11,347 nucleotides of DNA from Archangium sp. (GTDB lineage: Bacteria > Myxococcota > Myxococcia > Myxococcales > Myxococcaceae), in contig JAEUJR010000419.1 of the NCBI GenBank assembly GCA_016793585.1, positions 1 through 11,347 of the forward strand, read 5' to 3'. The first letter of the stretch is position 1. Every line of letters starts with the position of its first letter. Both the position numbers and the translations under genes were made by a program. Of the stretch, positions 7,486 through 11,347 are shown piece after piece. Below the pieces are notes generated by a model. The model worked only from the letters and a program-made list of their open reading frames with translations. It did not search any database and was not told the DNA's origin.

Positions 7486-7519
7486 ACGGGCCGGTTCTCC
7501 TGCGGGAGGGCCGGCCCGT
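7486..7519 (+). terminator. Hairpin terminator after the Bax inhibitor-1 family gene
   Basis: Perfect 9-bp arms ACGGGCCGG (7486-7494) and CCGGCCCGT (7511-7519). Inside them two G-T wobble pairs (7495-7496 with 7509-7510) and CTCC/GGAG (7497-7500, 7505-7508) close a TGCG tetraloop, giving about 15 stacked pairs. The following CATGTTT is only a weak T-tract. Factor-independent termination is therefore plausible but not certain. Confidence 0.65.
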
Positions 7520-7535
7520 CATGTTTCTGCGTGCC

Positions 7536-7580
7536 CGAGTGGCAGAAAAGCCGCGCCTGGCACGGCAGGGCTGCCACTCG
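7536..7580. repeat. 45-bp imperfect palindrome upstream of the AbiEi-DUF559 gene
   Basis: Outer arms CGAGTGGCAG (7536-7545) and CTGCCACTCG (7571-7580) are perfect 10-bp complements. Inside, GCCGCGC (7550-7556) faces GCACGGC (7560-7566) with a single C-A mismatch and a three-base loop. Between inner and outer stems are matched four-base internal loops (AAAA and AGGG). The element ends 42 bp before the start codon at 7623. It could be an operator (AbiEi proteins bind inverted repeats in their own promoters), a dispersed REP-like repeat, or a second bidirectional terminator. Confidence 0.6.
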
Positions 7581-7622
7581 ATGTCAGGGTCGTGTGGTTG
7601 AAGGGCGTTTCGGGGGTGGCCG

Positions 7623-8543
7623 ATGGGCGGGGAAGTGGGGCTGCTGCGTGTCGCGGCGGACCAGCACGGGGTGATTTCGCGGTCGCGTGCGGTTCGGGCG
7701 GGCCTGTCGGCCGATCAGATCGAGCGGCGGGTGCGCAGCGGCCGGTGGGAGCGCGTGCTGCCGGGCGTCTACCGCATCGAGGGAGCGCCGCTGACGTGGC
7801 AGGCAAGGCTGTCAGCCGTCTCACTCTGGGCGGGGCCAGGCGCGGTGTTCTCGCATCGCACGGCGGCCTCGCTCTGGGGCTTCGCCCGGTTCAAAGAAGG
7901 TGGCCCAGTGCACGTGACCTTGCGCCGCCGCGCGCAGAACCCCGAGGGCGTCGTGGCCCATCGCACCGCTGGGCTGGGCACCGCTGACGTTGGAACGACG
8001 CGGGGCGTGAGGGTCACCTCGGTGTTGCGAACGCTGCTCGATCTCTCAGCGAGCGAAGCCGAGAGCGACGTACGCGCCTCGGTCGATGAAGCGCTGCGAC
8101 GCAAATGGACGACGGTCGAGAAGCTCCACGCATTCGTGGCGCGCCACGCGAAGCACCGCGGCATCACGTTTCTCTCGAAGCTGCTTGGGGAATACCTCGG
8201 CGGTGACGGCCCCACCGAGAGCGAGCTCGAAGCCCAGGTGCAGGAGCTGCTCGAGGCCGAGGGCTTCCCCCGGGCGAACCGGCAACAGGCGCAGCTCGTC
8301 GCAGGTCGAAGGCGGCGGCTCGACTTCACGTTCCCCGGAACGAAGGTGGTGATCGAAGCCGATGGCTACGCCTGGCACTCGAGCCCAATCGCCTTCGAGC
8401 GCGATCGCGCTCGCATCAGCGCCCTCGCCGCCCGCGGCTTCCGCGTGCTGCAGTGGACGTGGGCCGCCCTGCACGAGCGCCCTGGCGAGCTGATTCGAGA
8501 TCTCCGCCTGGCGCTGGCCACCGAAACGCGCCGCGCGGCCTGA
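7623..8543 (+). CDS. AbiEi-type antitoxin domain fused to a DUF559/Vsr-like endonuclease-fold domain
   Basis: A 306-aa protein with two parts. Residues about 6-90 look like the AbiEi N-terminal winged-helix module: LLRVAADQHGVISRSRAVRAGLS, then RVRSGRWERVLPGVYRI, then FSHRTAASLWG. Residues about 198-300 look like DUF559, a relative of very-short-patch repair nucleases in the PD-(D/E)xK superfamily: TESELEAQVQELLEAEGF (198-215), then LDFTFPGTKVVIEADG (233-248) with D234, E245 and D247 in the D-x-ExD arrangement, and WHSSPIAFERDR (251-262). Many bacteria carry such two-domain proteins annotated as type IV antitoxin-domain proteins, but no AbiEii nucleotidyltransferase toxin gene is adjacent. 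It may be a stand-alone DNA-binding nuclease or a degenerate regulator. The ATG at 7623 has only a G-rich stretch as ribosome site; a GTG at 7635 is an alternative. It converges on the ferredoxin gene with a one-base gap. Confidence 0.82.
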   Translation: MGGEVGLLRVAADQHGVISRSRAVRAGLSADQIERRVRSGRWERVLPGVYRIEGAPLTWQARLSAVSLWAGPGAVFSHRTAASLWGFARFKEGGPVHVTLRRRAQNPEGVVAHRTAGLGTADVGTTRGVRVTSVLRTLLDLSASEAESDVRASVDEALRRKWTTVEKLHAFVARHAKHRGITFLSKLLGEYLGGDGPTESELEAQVQELLEAEGFPRANRQQAQLVAGRRRRLDFTFPGTKVVIEADGYAWHSSPIAFERDRARISALAARGFRVLQWTWAALHERPGELIRDLRLALATETRRAA

Positions 8544-8544
8544 C

Positions 8545-8880
8545 TCAGTCCTTCTTGCGCTCGATGGGCAGCTTCATGCGAAGCCGCTCGACCACCTGGC
8601 CCTGCTTCAGGTGCGACGAGACGATCTCCTGCACGTCTTCCTTCGTGACGGGGCCGTACCAGACCTGCTCCGGGTACACGACCATCGCCATGCCGCGCTC
8701 GCACGCGTCGAGACAGCCCGCGCCGTTGATGCGCGTGCCCTTCACGTCCTGCGCGTCCATCTCCTTCTTCAAGGCAAGCCTGAGCTCGTCGCCGCCCTTC
8801 GAGGCGCAGCAGCCTCGGGGCGAGCCGTCGGGGCGGCGATTGGTGCACACGAAGACCTGGCGCGCATACGGAGGAGGCAT
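8545..8880 (-). CDS. Thioredoxin-like [2Fe-2S] ferredoxin
   Basis: A 111-aa protein with the cysteine pattern of thioredoxin-like [2Fe-2S] ferredoxins (Aquifex Fd / Shethna protein II-like and NuoE C-terminal-like). FVCTN carries C12, RGCCASKGG carries C24 (with an extra C25), and GAGCLDACERG carries C56 and C60. C12, C24, C56 and C60 would hold the cluster. The following MVVYPEQVWYGPVTKEDVQEIVSSHL (65-90) is the family's typical ending strand and helix, and a short basic tail closes the protein. It is a small soluble electron carrier; its redox partners are not indicated by the neighbours. The ATG at 8880 has no clear Shine-Dalgarno, and a TCTAAT lies eight bases upstream, so the message may be leaderless. 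It ends one base from the convergent AbiEi-DUF559 gene. Confidence 0.9.
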   Translation of the reverse strand: MPPPYARQVFVCTNRRPDGSPRGCCASKGGDELRLALKKEMDAQDVKGTRINGAGCLDACERGMAMVVYPEQVWYGPVTKEDVQEIVSSHLKQGQVVERLRMKLPIERKKD

Positions 8881-8888
8881 GTGGCGTG

Positions 8889-8894
8889 ATTAGA
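8889..8894 (-). promoter_or_regulatory. Candidate -10 element of the ferredoxin gene (possible leaderless mRNA)
   Basis: On the minus strand this reads TCTAAT, eight bases before the ATG at 8880, which would put +1 at or next to the start codon. No good -35 is visible, and the gene lacks a Shine-Dalgarno. Weak call based on position and the missing ribosome site. Confidence 0.3.
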
Positions 8895-8924
8895 CGCCCG
8901 CCCTTCCCTGCGCCACCGTCTGCT

Positions 8925-9030
8925 CGCCCGAGAGCGAATTTGCATGCTCCCGTCGGGCGCCGACTCTGATGGTGCGGAGTCGCAAAACGCGCCTTCGTCT
9001 CGGAAACGCCCCCGCGCCCGAGAGGGAATT
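8925..9030. repeat. Pair of 16-bp direct repeats, 90 bp apart
   Basis: CGCCCGAGAGCGAATT (8925-8940) and CGCCCGAGAGGGAATT (9015-9030) match at 15 of 16 bases and begin exactly 90 bp apart. The sequence between them is not repeated. They lie 45 and 135 bp upstream of the ferredoxin start and may be paired binding sites for a regulator. Confidence 0.55.
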
Positions 9031-9041
9031 GATCAGTTTCG

Positions 9042-9100
9042 CATCACAGACATTCAGCAAACTCAGTGGTTCAGAAACGACCTGCTGATGAAAAGTGATG
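9042..9100. other. Potential multi-part stem-loop (candidate structured RNA or cruciform)
   Basis: CATCAC (9042-9047) pairs with GTGATG (9095-9100). Inside it CAT-T-CAGCA (9051-9059, one bulged T) pairs with TGCTGATG (9083-9090), and GGTT (9068-9071) pairs with GACC (9079-9082). That is about 18 nested pairs in 59 bases of relatively AT-rich sequence. No known RNA family is recognised. Confidence 0.3.
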
Positions 9101-9202
9101 TAGGGCCATGACCATAGCCAGAAGGGGTGCTGATGCGCAGACTGTCGCACCTTTCCGCCGAAGCGTGCTCCGAGGCCGATTTACCGCCTTTGGAGCCCAA
9201 CC

Positions 9203-9227
9203 GGTTTTCCACAGGGCTGGAAAAACC
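9203..9227. promoter_or_regulatory. Inverted repeat containing a DnaA-box-like 9-mer
   Basis: GGTTTTCC (9203-9210) and GGAAAAACC (9219-9227) are complementary apart from one extra A. Within the left arm TTTTCCACA (9205-9213) fits the relaxed DnaA box TTWTNCACA. DnaA controls nrdAB in E. coli, so a site upstream of this ribonucleotide reductase is plausible, but one relaxed 9-mer is weak evidence. Confidence 0.35.
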
Positions 9228-9242
9228 CCCTAAGTGTTGGGT
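9227..9242 (+). promoter_or_regulatory. NrdR-box-like site 1
   Basis: CCCCTAAGTGTTGGGT matches about 10 of 16 positions of the NrdR consensus acaCwAtATaTwGtgt, including the core C-w-A and T-w-G. It starts exactly 32 bp before a second, better copy, the spacing normal for paired NrdR boxes. Confidence 0.55.
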
Positions 9243-9258
9243 ATCGGTCGAAAAATTG

Positions 9259-9274
9259 ACACAAGATGTTGGGC
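9259..9274 (+). promoter_or_regulatory. NrdR-box-like site 2
   Basis: ACACAAGATGTTGGGC matches about 12 of 16 positions of the NrdR consensus and shares TGTTGGG in register with site 1. NrdR is the ATP-cone/zinc-ribbon repressor of ribonucleotide reductase genes and usually binds two boxes on the same DNA face. Confidence 0.65.
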
Positions 9275-9282
9275 CTCTAGGC

Positions 9283-9311
9283 TTGACACCGAAATGTGGC
9301 GGGCGCATAAC
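9283..9311 (+). promoter_or_regulatory. nrdJ promoter (sigma-70 type)
   Basis: A perfect -35 TTGACA (9283-9288), a 17-bp spacer and a -10 CATAAC (9306-9311, 4 of 6 matches to TATAAT). Transcription would start near 9318, giving a leader of about 180 nt. A second TTGACA at 9256-9261 inside site 2 has no matching -10 and is less likely. Confidence 0.65.
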
Positions 9312-9312
9312 G

Positions 9313-9332
9313 CGCCTCCGAATTTGGAGGCG
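9313..9332. promoter_or_regulatory. 20-bp near-perfect palindrome over the predicted nrdJ transcription start
   Basis: Arms CGCCTCC (9313-9319) and GGAGGCG (9326-9332) flank a centre whose AATT (9321-9324) is also symmetric, so 18 of 20 bases are self-complementary. It begins two bases after the -10 and covers predicted +1, a standard place for a repressor operator. It could instead form a hairpin at the 5' end of the message. Confidence 0.55.
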
Positions 9333-9334
9333 AA

Positions 9335-9407
9335 GCACCCTGTAGCACCCGGTCCGGGAGGGACGCTGGGTGCGAAATCTCCCACCTTTCACGCTTTGCA
9401 CCCCCAG
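9335..9407 (+). other. nrdJ leader with competing hairpins
   Basis: A single GGGTGC (9368-9373) can pair with GCACCC at 9345-9350 (with GTCC/GGAC, 9352-9355 and 9361-9364, stacked inside), or with GCACCC at 9398-9403 (extended by AAA 9375-9377 with TTT 9395-9397). A third GCACCC lies at 9335-9340. Such exclusive choices are typical of attenuators and riboswitches, but no known ligand-binding motif is recognised. Confidence 0.35.
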
Positions 9408-9487
9408 GGGTTACTCACCTGAGGGGCTGATCAGTCGTCACCCATCACTCATACCGGCAGTCACATGTCAGACCACGCTGAAACACT

Positions 9488-9494
9488 GGAGGGG
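9488..9494 (+). promoter_or_regulatory. Ribosome binding site of nrdJ
   Basis: GGAGGGG ends six bases before ATG 9501. It favours this start over an in-frame ATG at 9465, which would add 12 residues and has no Shine-Dalgarno. Confidence 0.75.
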
Positions 9495-9500
9495 AATCAC

Positions 9501-11347
<1,847 letters not shown>

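Larger units (their letters stand above)
8881..9500. other. 620-bp non-coding region between ferredoxin and nrdJ
   Basis: The short open frames in this stretch have no family resemblance or ribosome sites, and its middle (about 9030-9110) is visibly less GC-rich than the genes. The left half (8881-9200) holds a 16-bp direct repeat and several potential stem structures of unknown role. The right half (9203-9500) holds the ordered ribonucleotide reductase control elements described separately. I recognise no tRNA, 6S RNA or known riboswitch here. Confidence 0.6.

Noticed and set aside
7623..8880. Complete AbiE type IV toxin-antitoxin operon
   Set aside because: The neighbour is a convergent ferredoxin, not an AbiEii nucleotidyltransferase, and the protein carries a DUF559 domain rather than the normal AbiEi C-terminal domain.
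9127..9345. 72-codon plus-strand open frame in the nrdJ upstream region
   Set aside because: It runs through the NrdR-like boxes and promoter, has no Shine-Dalgarno and no recognisable protein features.
9427..9434. CTGATCAG palindrome, with a partial copy TGATCAG at 9030-9036
   Set aside because: An 8-bp palindrome and one 7-bp match are too short to separate from chance.
9318..9500. Cobalamin riboswitch in the leader of the B12-dependent reductase
   Set aside because: I looked for the conserved GCCACTG and B12-box sequences and did not find them. The leader has other foldable elements but not this aptamer.

Overview
The window is high-GC bacterial DNA with dense coding and strong third-position GC. 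It resembles a Myxococcota (myxobacterial or related deltaproteobacterial) chromosome. That placement is an inference from composition and gene content: an ECF-type sigma factor, a DUF5939-like class III cyclase, a B12-dependent ribonucleotide reductase and a stand-alone [2Fe-2S] ferredoxin. I see no insertion sequence, integrase, CRISPR array, tRNA or rRNA. It looks like ordinary chromosome with one probable accessory gene (7623-8543).

Layout. 1-552 (minus): sigma-70 family (ECF-like) factor, C-terminus cut by the window edge. 690-2507 (minus): 605-aa protein with an SRPBCC-like domain, a zinc-ribbon region and a class III nucleotide cyclase domain with all catalytic residues. 2647-3351 (plus): PPP-type metallophosphoesterase, divergent from the cyclase. 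3335-4582 (minus): GT-C (GT39-like) membrane glycosyltransferase, whose 3' end overlaps the phosphoesterase by 17 bp. 4583-5182 (minus): DsbA-fold 2-hydroxychromene-2-carboxylate isomerase-like protein; its TGA directly abuts the GTG of the glycosyltransferase, so the two form an operon. 5248-6723 (plus): 491-aa protein resembling circularly permuted ATP-grasp / glutathionylspermidine-synthase-like enzymes, divergent from the isomerase with 65 bp between starts. 6761-7465 (plus): Bax inhibitor-1 family membrane protein, followed by a strong hairpin. 7623-8543 (plus): AbiEi-type N-terminal domain joined to a DUF559/Vsr-like nuclease domain, preceded by a 45-bp near-palindrome. 8545-8880 (minus): thioredoxin-like [2Fe-2S] ferredoxin. 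8881-9500: 620-bp non-coding region. 9501-11347 (plus): class II (adenosylcobalamin-dependent) ribonucleotide reductase, truncated by the window edge.

The most information-rich non-coding DNA is the ribonucleotide reductase control region. In order it holds: an inverted repeat containing a DnaA-box-like 9-mer (9203-9227); two NrdR-box-like 16-mers exactly 32 bp apart (9227-9242 and 9259-9274); a promoter with a perfect -35, 17-bp spacer and CATAAC -10 (9283-9311); a 20-bp near-perfect palindrome over the predicted start of transcription (9313-9332); and a leader of about 180 nt with mutually exclusive hairpins. This fits multi-layer control of dNTP synthesis.

I found no clear new multi-gene system. 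The best candidates for something undescribed are the orphan AbiEi-DUF559 fusion with its upstream palindromic element, the nrdJ leader and operator, and the divergent pair of a glutathione-transferase-like isomerase and an ATP-grasp ligase.
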